Shown: positions 54,000 to 62,307 of the stretch, one piece after another | How the letters are laid out: every line of letters begins with the position of its first letter | Position numbering within the stretch: position 1 is the first letter of the stretch | Source: Croceivirga radicis | Lineage (GTDB): Bacteria; Bacteroidota; Bacteroidia; Flavobacteriales; Flavobacteriaceae | NCBI RefSeq assembly: GCF_002072105.2 | Contig: NZ_MTBC01000001.1 | Coordinates: forward strand, 186,001-250,000 | Direction: 5' to 3' | Length of the DNA: 64,000 nt | Position numbers and translations under genes: made by a program | The notes under the pieces: generated by a model | The model's input: only the letters and a program-made list of their open reading frames with translations | Told to the model about the DNA's origin: nothing | Databases searched by the model: none

Positions 54000-55292
54000 T
54001 TAGGAATTCATCCATTCTTCAATCTCTTCTGCTAGAATGGGTATGTTACGCATTAAATTAAATGGTGCTCCACTTTCTTTAATCACTACATCATCTTCCA
54101 AACGAATACCAAAACCTTCTTCTGGAATATAAATACCCGGTTCTACCGTAAATACCATATTGGCCTCCATTGGTGTTTTTAAAGCACCGTAGTCATGTGT
54201 GTTTAACCCAATATGATGGCTAGTTCCGTGCATAAAGTACTTTTTATAAGCTGGCCAATCTGGGTTTTCGTTTTGCACATCTGCCTTATCCAACAAACCT
54301 AACCCTAATAATTCAGCGGTCATTAATTTACCAACTTCTTTGTGGTATTCTGCCCATAATGTTCCCGGAACCAACATAGAAGTAGCCATGTCTTTAACAC
54401 GTAGTACCGCGTCATAAACCGCTCTCTGGCGTTGGGTAAACCTACCATTTACCGGTATTGTACGCGTCATATCACTAGAATAGTTTGCATACTCTGCTGC
54501 CAAATCCATTAAGATTAGATCGCCGTCTTTACACTCTTTATTGTTTTCCAGATAATGTAGAACGTTGGCATTGTTACCAGATGCTATAATTGGGCTATAG
54601 GCAAATCCTTTAGAACGATTTCTAACAAATTCATGTAGAAATTCTGCTTCAATTTCGTACTCAAAAACGCCTGGCTTAACAAAACCAAGCACCCTTTTAA
54701 AGCCTTTTTCGGTTATATCACAAGCCGTCTGCATTATCTCAATTTCTTCTGGCTCTTTTACCCCTCTTATCTTCTGTAAAATTGGGTTACTCTTAGCGTA
54801 GGTATGTGCAGGATATTCTTTTTTGCATTTTATTACAAAACGATCTTCACGTGTTTGTGTCTCTACTGCCTGCCTGTAGTGTTCATTGGTATTAAAATAG
54901 ATGGTTTCTGCCTCTGTCATTAAATCAAAAAACACCTTGTCAAAATCAGTTAACCAATATATAGTTTGTATTCCAGAGACCTTTGTGGCCGCTTCTTTTG
55001 TTAATTTTTCTCCTTCCCAAATAGCAATATGCGCATTAGTTTCCCTTACAAACAATACCTCTTTATGCTTTGGGTCTAAAGCATCTGGAAAAAGTACAAG
55101 AATAGTTTCTTCTTGATCTGCTCCAGATAAGTAAAAAAGATCTCGATCTTGCTCAAACGGCAAGGTGCTATCTGCCCCAATGGGATAAATGTCATTAGCA
55201 TTAAAAACAGCAATGCTTTTAGGCTTCATTTGCGCCATGAATTTCTTTCTGTTTTTTACAAATAACTTACTGTCTATTGGGTGGTATTTCAT
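54000..55292 (-). CDS. Aminopeptidase P family M24 metallopeptidase
   Basis: From the ATG at 55292 the protein (430 aa) starts MKYHPIDSKLFVKNRKKFM; the frame is open to 55331 but the promoter lies there. It has the AMP_N domain, then a pita-bread M24 fold with metal ligands Asp in LILMDLAAEYANYSSDMTRT, His in HGTSHHIGLNTHD, and Glu in VFTVEPGIYI and GIRLEDDVVI. It probably removes N-terminal residues next to proline (Xaa-Pro) in the cytoplasm. Confidence 0.93.
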   Translation of the reverse strand: MKYHPIDSKLFVKNRKKFMAQMKPKSIAVFNANDIYPIGADSTLPFEQDRDLFYLSGADQEETILVLFPDALDPKHKEVLFVRETNAHIAIWEGEKLTKEAATKVSGIQTIYWLTDFDKVFFDLMTEAETIYFNTNEHYRQAVETQTREDRFVIKCKKEYPAHTYAKSNPILQKIRGVKEPEEIEIMQTACDITEKGFKRVLGFVKPGVFEYEIEAEFLHEFVRNRSKGFAYSPIIASGNNANVLHYLENNKECKDGDLILMDLAAEYANYSSDMTRTIPVNGRFTQRQRAVYDAVLRVKDMATSMLVPGTLWAEYHKEVGKLMTAELLGLGLLDKADVQNENPDWPAYKKYFMHGTSHHIGLNTHDYGALKTPMEANMVFTVEPGIYIPEEGFGIRLEDDVVIKESGAPFNLMRNIPILAEEIEEWMNS

Positions 55293-55306
55293 ATATCCTG
55301 TTTTTT

Positions 55307-55314
55307 CAAAATTA
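55307..55314 (-). promoter_or_regulatory. Predicted -7 box of the M24 peptidase gene
   Basis: Reverse strand TAATTTTG matches TAnnTTTG, 14 bases before the ATG at 55292. This supports that start. Confidence 0.45.
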
Positions 55315-55386
55315 CGGAATGCCCGGCCCATAGAAAAACCAATGACATTTTAAAAAGTAATAGAAACAACGAAAACATTGTCCTAC

Positions 55387-55417
55387 TTGCGGCTAAACGG
55401 ACTTATTACTACCTTTC
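55387..55417 (+). promoter_or_regulatory. Predicted promoter of the BNR-repeat gene
   Basis: TTG (55387-55389), a 20-base spacer and TACCTTTC (55410-55417, 7/8) fit the consensus 24 bases before the ATG at 55442. Confidence 0.45.
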
Positions 55418-55441
55418 TACAGACTAATTCAACCAGAAAAA

Positions 55442-58291
55442 ATGAACAGATTTTATTTGCTTTTCGCCCTTTTCTTAACAACGCTTGTTCAAGCGCAACT
55501 TAGATCAACCTCAGAAGAAAAAACAATTGAAGCATTACAACTAAAAGCAAAGTTGGATTCCACTTCACTATTAAAGAATTTAAAATTACAGAATATAGGT
55601 CCTTCCATAATGAGTGGCAGGGTTGTAGATTTGGCCGTTAACCCAGCAGACCCAACAGAATTTTACGTAGCATACGCCTCTGGCGGACTCTGGCATACTA
55701 CGGATAATGGTATTTCTTTTACACCAATAATGGATAATTCCCCAACCCAAAATCTGGGGGATATTGCCGTACATTGGCCAACCCGAACTATTTGGGTGGG
55801 CACGGGAGAAAACAATGCCTCTAGATCTAGTTATGCCGGTATTGGACTATTAAAGACAACCGATAACGGTAAAAATTGGGATTTTGCCGGTTTAGCGGAT
55901 AGTCATCATATAGGTAGAATATTAATTAACCCAAACAATCCAAACCATGTGGTAGTTGGTGTTACGGGACACCTATATTCCACAAATGACCAAAGAGGGG
56001 TTTATAGTACAAAAGATGGGGGTAAAACATGGAACAGAACCCTATTTATTAATGACCAAACGGGTATTATAGATCTAGCAAGTGCCAGCAACAATTTTAA
56101 TGTGTTGTATGCCGCCGCATGGCAAAAAGACAGAAAAGCTTGGAATTTTGACGGAAACGGAACCGGATCAGGAATTTATAAAAGCACGGATGCCGGGGAA
56201 AACTGGGAATTAATTAGCACTGCCAATAGCGGTTTCCCAACGGGTAACGGTGTGGGTAGAATTGGTCTTTCGGTTTATAACGATTCTATAGTTTACGCGG
56301 TATTGGACAATCAAAACCGAAGAGAAAAAGAGCTAAAAACCGTTGTTGATGGTGATAAACTGGTAAAAGACGATTTTAAAACCATGAACAAGCGTAACTT
56401 TTTAAAACTGGACAATAAAAAGCTAAATACCTTTTTAAAAACTAACGGATTTCAAGAAAAATATAGGGCAGAAAACGTAAAAGCTTTAGTAAGAGACGAT
56501 GTTGTTGAACCCATAGATTTAGCCAAATACCTAGAGGATGCCAATTCCCTTTTGTTTGACACTCCAGTTATTGGCGCAGAAGTCTATAAAAGCACCAATG
56601 CAGGTAAAACTTGGGTAAAAACGAACACAGACTACATAGACGACCTTTTTTATAGTTACGGGTACTATTTTGCCCAAGTAAATGTAGACCCAAATAACCC
56701 AGATGTTATCTATCTAGCAGGGGTTCCTTTGATACAATCAAAAGACGGTGGTAAAACGTTTGAGTCTATAGATAAGAACAATGTACATTCTGACCACCAT
56801 GCATTGTGGATAAACCCAAATAAGCCAGGGCATTTAATTAATGGTAACGACGGTGGTATTAACATAACGTACAATGATGGTAAGGTATGGAGCAAAAACA
56901 ACGCACCAAGCGTGGGGCAATTTTATGCTATAGCCGTGGACAATGAACAACCTTATAACGTTTATGGCGGATTACAAGATAATGGCGTTTGGAAAGCACC
57001 GCATACCTCAGAAAACAATAATGATTGGTTGGCATCTGGTAAAAACCCATGGGAAATGCTTATGGGCGGTGACGGTATGCAAGTAGAAATTGATGCAAGA
57101 AATACCAACATTGTTTATACCGGATTTCAATTTGGAAATTATTTTCGTCTTAATCTAGAAACTGGGGACAGAAAATACATTCAACCAAAACACGAATTGG
57201 GAGAAGCGCCCTATCGTTTTAACTGGCAAACCCCCATTAGACTTTCGCATCACAATCAGGACATACTTTATCTAGGAAGCAACAAATTGCACCGATCCAT
57301 GGATAAGGGGGAAACTTGGACCAGCATTTCGGACGATTTAACAAGGGGCGGAAAAAAAGGGAATGTGGCCTATGGTACTATTACTACAATTTCAGAATCC
57401 CCATTTCAGTTCGGCTTATTGTACGTAGGTACGGACGACGGATTAATACACGTGAGTAAAGATGGTGGTGCCAACTGGACCAATGTGGCGAACCCTTTGC
57501 CTAAAGATCTTTGGGTAACGGAAATTATGGCATCCAAACATAAAAAAGAACGAGTTTATGCTACTCTAAACGGATACCGTTGGGATAATTTTACCACTTA
57601 TATCTATGTAAGTGACGATTATGGAGTAAGCTGGAAAAACATTGGTGAAACCCTACCCTTATCTCCTGTGAACGCCATTGTAGAAGACCCTGTAAACGAA
57701 AGTCTATTATTTGTAGGTACAGATAATGGGTTATATGCCAGTTTAGACGCTGGCAACCATTGGCAATCCATAACCAACGGCCTACCCAATGTTGCCGTTC
57801 ACGATCTTGTGATACAAAAAAGAGATAAACACTTAGTAGTTGGCACTCATGGTAGAAGTATTTATAAATTAAATATTGCCAGCCTACAAAAAGTAGATTT
57901 TGACCTTAATAGAGAAAGCTTAATACTTTTTGACGTAGCTGATATAAAACATTCTAGAAGATGGGGAAATAGCTGGAGTTCTTGGGGTACCCCAAATACA
58001 CCTGGCCTTAATGTAGACCTATACACCAATACCGAAACAACTTTTAAAACCAAGATTAAAACTACAGATGGTATTGTGGTAAGCTCTGGAGAATTAAATG
58101 CCGATAAAGGTTTTAACACCTTACACTATGATGTTGCTTTTGACAAGGAAGGTAAGGCCAACTACCTATCTAAAAACAAAACAAAATTAGAAACGGCCAA
58201 AAATGGCAAGACCTATTTGCCCAAAGGCGAATACATAATAGAGGTTAGCGGTAACGGGGCCACCAAAAGCACGAATTTTAAAATAGAATAA
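55442..58291 (+). CDS. Exported BNR/sortilin-like beta-propeller protein
   Basis: The 949-residue protein has a signal peptide (MNRFYLLFALFLTTLVQAQ). Many BNR/Asp-box repeats follow (SxDxGxxW type: STKDGGKTWNRT, STDAGENWELI, SKDGGANWTNV, SDDYGVSWKNI, SLDAGNHWQSI), forming two large propellers of the sortilin/VPS10 kind. NDGGINITYNDGK and GLQDNGVW are typical of the Bacteroidota subgroup often labelled glycosyl hydrolase. No catalytic residues can be assigned, so sialidase activity should not be assumed. It is the first of a three-gene unit with DUF2721 and a cupin, sharing one base with the next gene. Confidence 0.88.
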   Translation: MNRFYLLFALFLTTLVQAQLRSTSEEKTIEALQLKAKLDSTSLLKNLKLQNIGPSIMSGRVVDLAVNPADPTEFYVAYASGGLWHTTDNGISFTPIMDNSPTQNLGDIAVHWPTRTIWVGTGENNASRSSYAGIGLLKTTDNGKNWDFAGLADSHHIGRILINPNNPNHVVVGVTGHLYSTNDQRGVYSTKDGGKTWNRTLFINDQTGIIDLASASNNFNVLYAAAWQKDRKAWNFDGNGTGSGIYKSTDAGENWELISTANSGFPTGNGVGRIGLSVYNDSIVYAVLDNQNRREKELKTVVDGDKLVKDDFKTMNKRNFLKLDNKKLNTFLKTNGFQEKYRAENVKALVRDDVVEPIDLAKYLEDANSLLFDTPVIGAEVYKSTNAGKTWVKTNTDYIDDLFYSYGYYFAQVNVDPNNPDVIYLAGVPLIQSKDGGKTFESIDKNNVHSDHHALWINPNKPGHLINGNDGGINITYNDGKVWSKNNAPSVGQFYAIAVDNEQPYNVYGGLQDNGVWKAPHTSENNNDWLASGKNPWEMLMGGDGMQVEIDARNTNIVYTGFQFGNYFRLNLETGDRKYIQPKHELGEAPYRFNWQTPIRLSHHNQDILYLGSNKLHRSMDKGETWTSISDDLTRGGKKGNVAYGTITTISESPFQFGLLYVGTDDGLIHVSKDGGANWTNVANPLPKDLWVTEIMASKHKKERVYATLNGYRWDNFTTYIYVSDDYGVSWKNIGETLPLSPVNAIVEDPVNESLLFVGTDNGLYASLDAGNHWQSITNGLPNVAVHDLVIQKRDKHLVVGTHGRSIYKLNIASLQKVDFDLNRESLILFDVADIKHSRRWGNSWSSWGTPNTPGLNVDLYTNTETTFKTKIKTTDGIVVSSGELNADKGFNTLHYDVAFDKEGKANYLSKNKTKLETAKNGKTYLPKGEYIIEVSGNGATKSTNFKIE

Positions 58292-58680
58292 TGAATTTAA
58301 CCCTTAGCATACCTGCCTTATTATTTCCTGCAATTTCTTTAACCATGCTTGCTTACAATGCAAGATATTTGGCAATAGCAGGATTAATAAGGCAATTGCA
58401 TGGGCAGTTTATTGAAACAAAAGCATCTCCTTTAAAAAAACAAATTTCATCTCTAAAGAAACGTTTAGAAATCATAAAAGGAATGCAGGCAACAGCCATT
58501 GCAAGTTTTCTGTTAGCTGCGGTGACCATGTTCCTAATTTACATTGAACTTGTAGTTTGGGCCAATATAATTTTTGGAGTAAGTCTAGTTCTTTTGATGA
58601 TTTCTTTGGTTCTATCTTTTGTAGAGGTACAACTCTCTACCAAAGCATTGGGTATACAATTAAAAAGTATGGAAGAATGA
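58291..58680 (+). CDS. DUF2721 membrane protein
   Basis: The 129-residue protein has three hydrophobic helices (residues ~5-30, ~68-90, ~92-115) with a basic coiled segment between the first and second (KKQISSLKKRLEIIKG). The start MNLTLSIPALLFPAISLTMLAYNARY is the DUF2721 signature. Function unknown. Its ATG uses the last base of the upstream stop, and its own stop overlaps the cupin gene by ATGA. Confidence 0.85.
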   Translation: MNLTLSIPALLFPAISLTMLAYNARYLAIAGLIRQLHGQFIETKASPLKKQISSLKKRLEIIKGMQATAIASFLLAAVTMFLIYIELVVWANIIFGVSLVLLMISLVLSFVEVQLSTKALGIQLKSMEE

Positions 58681-59015
58681 AAATTGTTGACCAAAATACG
58701 ATACAAGCGGTTGGTGTTACCCATGATCCAGATATAAAAAAAAAGGTACTCATAAGTAAAGGGGAAATTCACAAATTAATGATGTTTGGATCTGCCACCC
58801 TAAAGCCAGGACAGAAAGTTACTCCGCATAGTCATGAAACCATGACCGAGGTATTTTATATACAACAAGGCAAAGCACTTTTTACAGTAAACGGTGAAGA
58901 TCATATTTTAGAAAAAGGGCATTGTATAACAATTGAAGCAAAAGAGCTGCATAGCCAAGAAAATCCTTTTAAAGAACCTGTGGAATGGCTATATTTTGGC
59001 ATCGCTTTGGATTAA
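58677..59015 (+). CDS. Cupin-domain protein
   Basis: From the ATG at 58677 (112 aa) the product starts MKIVDQNTIQAVGVTHDPD. Cupin motif 1 is PGQKVTPHSHETMTEVFYIQQG, with the metal-binding HSHE...E. Motif 2 is GHCITIEAKELHSQENP, with the His. The frame is open upstream to 58557, but those 40 residues lie inside DUF2721 in another frame and are not part of a cupin. Substrate is unknown; small single-domain cupins often bind metal and small acids or sugars. Confidence 0.88.
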   Translation: MKIVDQNTIQAVGVTHDPDIKKKVLISKGEIHKLMMFGSATLKPGQKVTPHSHETMTEVFYIQQGKALFTVNGEDHILEKGHCITIEAKELHSQENPFKEPVEWLYFGIALD

Positions 59016-59095
59016 ATCCATAGTTTACTGGGGTTTTTATCGTGTTTTCTTGTGGTTTTCATCTATTTTTTAAGATTTAATTAATAGTCCTGTTG

Positions 59096-59103
59096 TATGT
59101 TTG
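59096..59103 (+). promoter_or_regulatory. Predicted -7 box of the SpoIIAA-like gene
   Basis: TATGTTTG matches TAnnTTTG exactly, 24 bases before the ATG at 59128. Confidence 0.4.
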
Positions 59104-59127
59104 TAGTCCATCTTAAACGAACAACCT

Positions 59128-59559
59128 ATGGAAAGGGTGACAGACATCGCTTTTTTCAATAATATTAGAGAAATAAGGGAGTATAATTTTGGAAAATTCT
59201 ACTTCTTTGATAAGCTTGTTATATCTGAAATTAAAGAGGGGGTAACCTTTAATTGGGTTATGGCAGAACGTGTAATAGAAGCAGCTTACGAAGTTTATGA
59301 TGTTGACAAATTACCTGTGGTTTATCTTTCTAACAGAATAAACCGTTATCAAATTGTTCCTAAAGACTGGCTAAAATTCTACAAAAACAGACATAGTTTA
59401 AAGTGCTATGGTGTGGTTGCAAAAAACAAGTCAACCTATGCCAATGTAGTTTTAGAACGTATGTTCTTTAAAAATGCCATTAGGCAATTTACCAATTTAG
59501 AAGATGCCATTGCTTGGGCACAAGAACGAATTTTGGAAGAAAACAATACTACAATTTAA
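59128..59559 (+). CDS. SpoIIAA-like / STAS-fold small protein
   Basis: The 143-residue cytoplasmic protein alternates short strands and helices (FYFFDKLVISEIKEGVTFNW, AERVIEAAYEVYDVDKLPVVYLSNRI, YGVVAKNKSTYANVVLERMFF, FTNLEDAIAWAQERIL). This resembles the SpoIIAA-like STAS fold widespread in Bacteroidota as a stand-alone protein. The family may regulate signalling or bind lipids or nucleotides, but no role is known. The stop shares TTAA with the convergent gene. Confidence 0.6.
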   Translation: MERVTDIAFFNNIREIREYNFGKFYFFDKLVISEIKEGVTFNWVMAERVIEAAYEVYDVDKLPVVYLSNRINRYQIVPKDWLKFYKNRHSLKCYGVVAKNKSTYANVVLERMFFKNAIRQFTNLEDAIAWAQERILEENNTTI

Positions 59560-60515
59560 TGCCCAATGTGGTATAATGCATCACCTTGATTAACTACCGC
59601 TTGGTTGTTAATACAAAAGACATACCCATCAAAAGGTGCTTTAATCCTTTTTATTTTTTGGTCGTTGGTATCCGTTATATAGCCTAAAGGCTGCCCTTTT
59701 TCAATTTTACTACCATTAGCAATTTCAGATAAAAACATACCTGCTCTTGGGGCACGTATCCATCTTCTTTTGGTCAAAGCAATACTTTTGGTTTTTAGTG
59801 GTTCATCGTTCGTTTTTATCATTTGCAAATAATTTAAAACGTTTAAAATTCCCATTTTGGCTATCCGCATAGCTTCTGCACTAAAACGCATGCTTTCTCC
59901 TGCTTCATAGACCAACACTGTTTTGCCCAACTTAAAGGCTTCATTCCTAAAACTTCCTCTAATAAGACTGGACGGAAAATTAAATGGTGCGTTGAAAACT
60001 TCCGCTAGGGTTTTGCCTCCTAAATCTTCGGCCGTATAGCGTATCTGCGGATAATTATAACGTTGTCCACCTCCGGTATGCAAATCAATAGCAATATCTG
60101 CCAATGGTAAAACCTCTTGTGCATAGGTATAGGCTATTCTACTTGCCAAAGAGCCTTTGTTACTACCAGGAAAACTACGATTGACATCTTTACCATCTGG
60201 CACATCTCTAGAAAAGTGAATAAAACCAAAAAGGTTAAGTATTGGTACAACAATCAGCGCACCTCTTTTTAATTTTATTTTCTTGTCTACCAATAATTTT
60301 CGCAGAACTTCTACCCCATTAATTTCATCGCCATGCAAACCAGCTTGCAACAAAACAACCGGCCCTTTCTTTGATGCGTTAAAAACATGAACTGGTAAAT
60401 CTATTACTGTACCCGTTGGGAGTTTGGCTATCTCTATTTTTACCAATTGCTGTGCCCCGGGAACAATAGTTTGCCCGTTTAGCTTTAGGTCTGCATTACC
60501 TTTTCCTTCCCACAT
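59556..60515 (-). CDS. Succinylglutamate desuccinylase / aspartoacylase-like zinc carboxypeptidase
   Basis: The 319-residue M14-like enzyme has zinc ligands His61 and Glu64 in LHGDEINGVEVL, a third His in AIDLHTGG, and the catalytic Glu in LVYEAGESMRF. The C-terminal barrel-like domain ends APFDGYVFCINNQAVV. It starts within the rimK 3' end (20-base overlap), and this pairing suggests it cleaves or trims amino-acid chains related to RimK's products (inference). It is not the AstE of arginine catabolism. Confidence 0.88.
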   Translation of the reverse strand: MWEGKGNADLKLNGQTIVPGAQQLVKIEIAKLPTGTVIDLPVHVFNASKKGPVVLLQAGLHGDEINGVEVLRKLLVDKKIKLKRGALIVVPILNLFGFIHFSRDVPDGKDVNRSFPGSNKGSLASRIAYTYAQEVLPLADIAIDLHTGGGQRYNYPQIRYTAEDLGGKTLAEVFNAPFNFPSSLIRGSFRNEAFKLGKTVLVYEAGESMRFSAEAMRIAKMGILNVLNYLQMIKTNDEPLKTKSIALTKRRWIRAPRAGMFLSEIANGSKIEKGQPLGYITDTNDQKIKRIKAPFDGYVFCINNQAVVNQGDALYHIGH

Positions 60516-61380
60516 TTTTCTCTATGTACTGTATTATCTGCTTAGAAACGTTAATATCCGTAGCTGCCTCTATACCTTTAAGACCCGGAGAAGCGTTTAC
60601 TTCTAACAATAGGGGCCCTTTTCTAGACCTAATTAAATCTACCCCGGCTACACCCAAACCTAAAAATTTGGTGGCTTGCAAGGCAATATATTTTTCTCTT
60701 GGCGTAAGAACAACCCGCTCTCCTATACCTCCCCTATGAATATTAGACCGAAATTCGTCAATATCACTAGTACGTTTCATGCCAGCAACAACCTTTTTAC
60801 CTACAACTATTATTCGAATATCCGTACCGTTTGCTTCTTCTATGAATTTTTGAACCAAAATGCTGGTATCCATTTTATAAAAAGTGTCTATGATGGATTT
60901 AGCAGATTTTTTGCTTTCTGCCAATATAACACCTAGACCCTGAGTACCTTCTTGCAGCTTAATTATTACTGGAGGCCCACCCAATAAGCGGAGTTGCTCC
61001 TCTATGTTATTTGGATTAATAGAGAATAAAGTTTCTGGTATTGGCAAACCTTGTTGCGCCAATAATTGCAAGGTACGCACCTTATTCCTTGCATTGGAAA
61101 TAGCTACCGCACTAGCTGTAGTAAACACCCCATTATCTTCAAACTGTTGCACTATAGCCGCGCCATGTCTGGTAACCTTTGTGCCAATTCTTGGAATTAT
61201 GGCATCAAACTCGTGGGTTACGTCTTCTTCTATAAATATTTTTGGCTTTTCTGCTCCAAGTTTTACGGTACACTTGGTATGGTCTATTAACTCTACATAA
61301 TGGCCGGCGGCCTGTGCTTCCTCTACTAATCTGCGTGTAGAGTGCACATGTAAGCTAACAGAAAGAATGGCTATATCCAT
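60496..61380 (-). CDS. rimK: RimK-type alpha-L-glutamate ligase
   Basis: The 294-residue ATP-grasp protein begins MDIAILSVSLHVHSTRRLVE and has the ATP-binding loop GGPPVIIKLQEGTQGLGVIL. Further RimK blocks are EANGTDIRIIVVGKKVVAGM and LLEVNASPGLKGIEAATDINV. RimK adds glutamates to the C-terminus of ribosomal protein S6 and alters translation. It is divergent from sdhC and overlaps the aspartoacylase-like gene. Confidence 0.95.
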   Translation of the reverse strand: MDIAILSVSLHVHSTRRLVEEAQAAGHYVELIDHTKCTVKLGAEKPKIFIEEDVTHEFDAIIPRIGTKVTRHGAAIVQQFEDNGVFTTASAVAISNARNKVRTLQLLAQQGLPIPETLFSINPNNIEEQLRLLGGPPVIIKLQEGTQGLGVILAESKKSAKSIIDTFYKMDTSILVQKFIEEANGTDIRIIVVGKKVVAGMKRTSDIDEFRSNIHRGGIGERVVLTPREKYIALQATKFLGLGVAGVDLIRSRKGPLLLEVNASPGLKGIEAATDINVSKQIIQYIEKNVGRKR

Positions 61381-61634
61381 CTAAATAATCATGTGTTGTA
61401 AAATTAAATTCAATATCGTTTAAAAAAAACAAATGGCAGGGTAAATCCTATATTAAATAAAGTTTAACAACTCACTTTGTTCAATTTATAGACAGGCCAG
61501 CAACTAAAATTGGCAGAAATTATCAAACGTTTTCGACAATAGCTTAAAACGTTTCTAAATAAGGTGTTTTGCGTTGTTTAAAGCTTGTTAAAATCTTGAT
61601 CCTGCCGTAAATTTGCTAGTAAAACTAATAACTA
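61381..61634. other. rimK-sdhC divergent region with paired AAACGTTT sites
   Basis: These 254 bases hold both promoters. AAACGTTT, itself palindromic, occurs at 61525-61532 and 61547-61554. The 22-base spacing is two helical turns, and the pair lies 31-60 bases upstream of the sdhC -33 element. No gene or RNA structure is seen otherwise. Confidence 0.4.
61585..61615 (+). promoter_or_regulatory. Predicted promoter of the sdh operon
   Basis: TTG (61585-61587), a 20-base spacer and TAAATTTG (61608-61615) match the Bacteroidota consensus, 19 bases before the sdhC ATG. Confidence 0.6.
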
Positions 61635-62303
61635 ATGAGTGGATTGATAAAATCTTCAATTGCCAGAAAGCTAGTGATGGCCCTTTCTGGACTTTTTCTT
61701 GTGGTTTTTCTTACCCAACACTTTGTCATCAATTTTACTTCTGTTATAGCGCCAGAAACTTTTAACCAGTGGTCTCACTTTATGGGTTACAACCCTTTAG
61801 TGCAGTTTGTATTGCAACCGATCTTGATTGCCGGTGTTGTTATTCACTTTGTGATGGGCTTTATATTGGAAGCACAGAATAAAAGTGCCCGCGGGGTTTC
61901 TTACGTTAAATACAACGGGGGCGCCAACGCATCTTGGATGTCTAGGAACATGATTTACACGGGCTTAGTGGTATTAGCTTTCTTAGGCTTGCATTTTTAT
62001 GACTTTTGGGTTCATGAGATGGCCTACAAGTACGTAGAAGTTAAAGCGGAAGACCCTACAAGATACCATGCGGAAACAGTTGAAAAATTTGCGCCAATTT
62101 GGAGAACGTTACTTTATGTAGTTTCTTTTGTACTACTTAGTCTTCACCTATGGCACGGGTTTGCTTCTTCTTTCCAGTCTATGGGAGTAAACAACAAGTA
62201 CAGCCCGGTTATTCAAAAAATTGCTAAAATATTTGCGGTGGTAATTCCATTGGGCTTTGCCTTTATTGCTATTTACCACCATCTTAACCCAATAACACAT
62301 TAA
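61635..62303 (+). CDS. sdhC: Succinate dehydrogenase cytochrome b subunit
   Basis: This 222-residue membrane anchor has five helices of the Bacteroidota/epsilon-type single-subunit B558 family. His residues positioned for two b haems lie in [47 protein letters not shown] and AIYHHLNP. It links the catalytic subunits to menaquinone. It consumes haem, made by the hem genes here. It is followed after 4 bp by sdhA. Confidence 0.94.
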   Translation: MSGLIKSSIARKLVMALSGLFLVVFLTQHFVINFTSVIAPETFNQWSHFMGYNPLVQFVLQPILIAGVVIHFVMGFILEAQNKSARGVSYVKYNGGANASWMSRNMIYTGLVVLAFLGLHFYDFWVHEMAYKYVEVKAEDPTRYHAETVEKFAPIWRTLLYVVSFVLLSLHLWHGFASSFQSMGVNNKYSPVIQKIAKIFAVVIPLGFAFIAIYHHLNPITH

Positions 62304-62307
62304 TCAT

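Noticed and set aside
55442-58291. Sialidase activity for the BNR-repeat protein
   Set aside because: Asp-box repeats occur in many non-enzymatic propellers and no sialidase catalytic residues could be assigned.
58557-58676. N-terminal extension of the cupin protein
   Set aside because: The extra 40 residues lie inside DUF2721 in another frame; the ATGA overlap at 58677 is the natural start.
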